Positions 63,965 to 64,000 of a DNA stretch of 64,000 nt are shown piece by piece; within the stretch, counting starts at the first letter, position 1; the number at the start of each line of letters is the position of its first letter. This DNA is from Oleiagrimonas sp036379395 (GTDB lineage Bacteria > Pseudomonadota > Gammaproteobacteria > Xanthomonadales > Rhodanobacteraceae). The translations under genes and the position numbers were made by a program. The notes beneath the pieces are model-generated. The model was not told the origin of the DNA. It saw only the letters and a program-made list of their open reading frames with translations, and searched no databases. The stretch is from contig DASVGR010000129.1 of NCBI GenBank assembly GCA_036379395.1, positions 1 to 64,000 of the forward strand, given 5' to 3'.

Positions 63965-64000
63965 AATGCCCCTCCAGTGTGTTGTATTGGTTTCACGGGG

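Overview
The window reads as a chromosomal segment of a high-GC gammaproteobacterium, most likely in the Xanthomonadales/Lysobacterales (Xanthomonadaceae or Rhodanobacteraceae). The basis is the run rpoE-rseA-mucD-lepA-lepB-DUF4845-rnc-era-recO, a TonB receptor of the Xanthomonas/Caulobacter type with its own ECF sigma and FecR genes, and REP-like intergenic palindromes. No phage, IS element, integrase or CRISPR array was seen. The genus cannot be fixed from the sequence alone.

Layout. 1-2.8 kb: end of ugd, then slyX, a DUF2058 gene and an EamA transporter. 2.9-4.9 kb (minus): a fused beta-oxidation enzyme. 5.1-8.2 kb: an unknown protein coupled to a multidomain GGDEF/EAL protein. 8.3-16.9 kb: the envelope-stress sigma operon and the translation, secretion and RNA-processing block. 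16.8-17.6 kb (minus): a receiver-HPt protein. 17.6-24.6 kb: ydbH, a lipoprotein-DUF1318 gene, and the overlapping chain rlmD-CYTH-nagZ-hpt-mtnP. 24.7-33 kb: cold shock protein, transaldolase, an ABC exporter, mtnA, gyrA and a peroxiredoxin. 33.1-38.9 kb: cbpA, tRNA-Leu(UAA), poxB, a basic repeat protein, a J-domain protein and a serine hydrolase.

39.1-44 kb (minus) is a cell-surface signalling cassette: ECF sigma, FecR-type anti-sigma, and an STN-bearing TonB receptor. 45.0-49.1 kb (minus) is the most distinctive locus. It has an HlyD-type adaptor, an 85-residue Gly/Leu-rich peptide with a double-glycine leader, a C39-peptidase ABC transporter, and a 50-residue membrane protein that could be an immunity factor. 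It looks like a bacteriocin-type export system with an unusual, anionic, lysine-free product. 49.6-57 kb holds mixed metabolic and transport genes. 57.1-64 kb is the rimP-nusA-infB-rbfA-truB operon, preceded by a leader with a sigma-70-like promoter and two intrinsic terminators.

Functional links: mtnP, hpt and mtnA together suggest methylthioadenosine salvage through methylthioinosine with recycling of hypoxanthine. rpoE, rseA and mucD form the periplasmic stress circuit, and a sigma-E-like promoter lies in front of rpoE. gyrA encodes Ala at position 83, a site tied to fluoroquinolone susceptibility.
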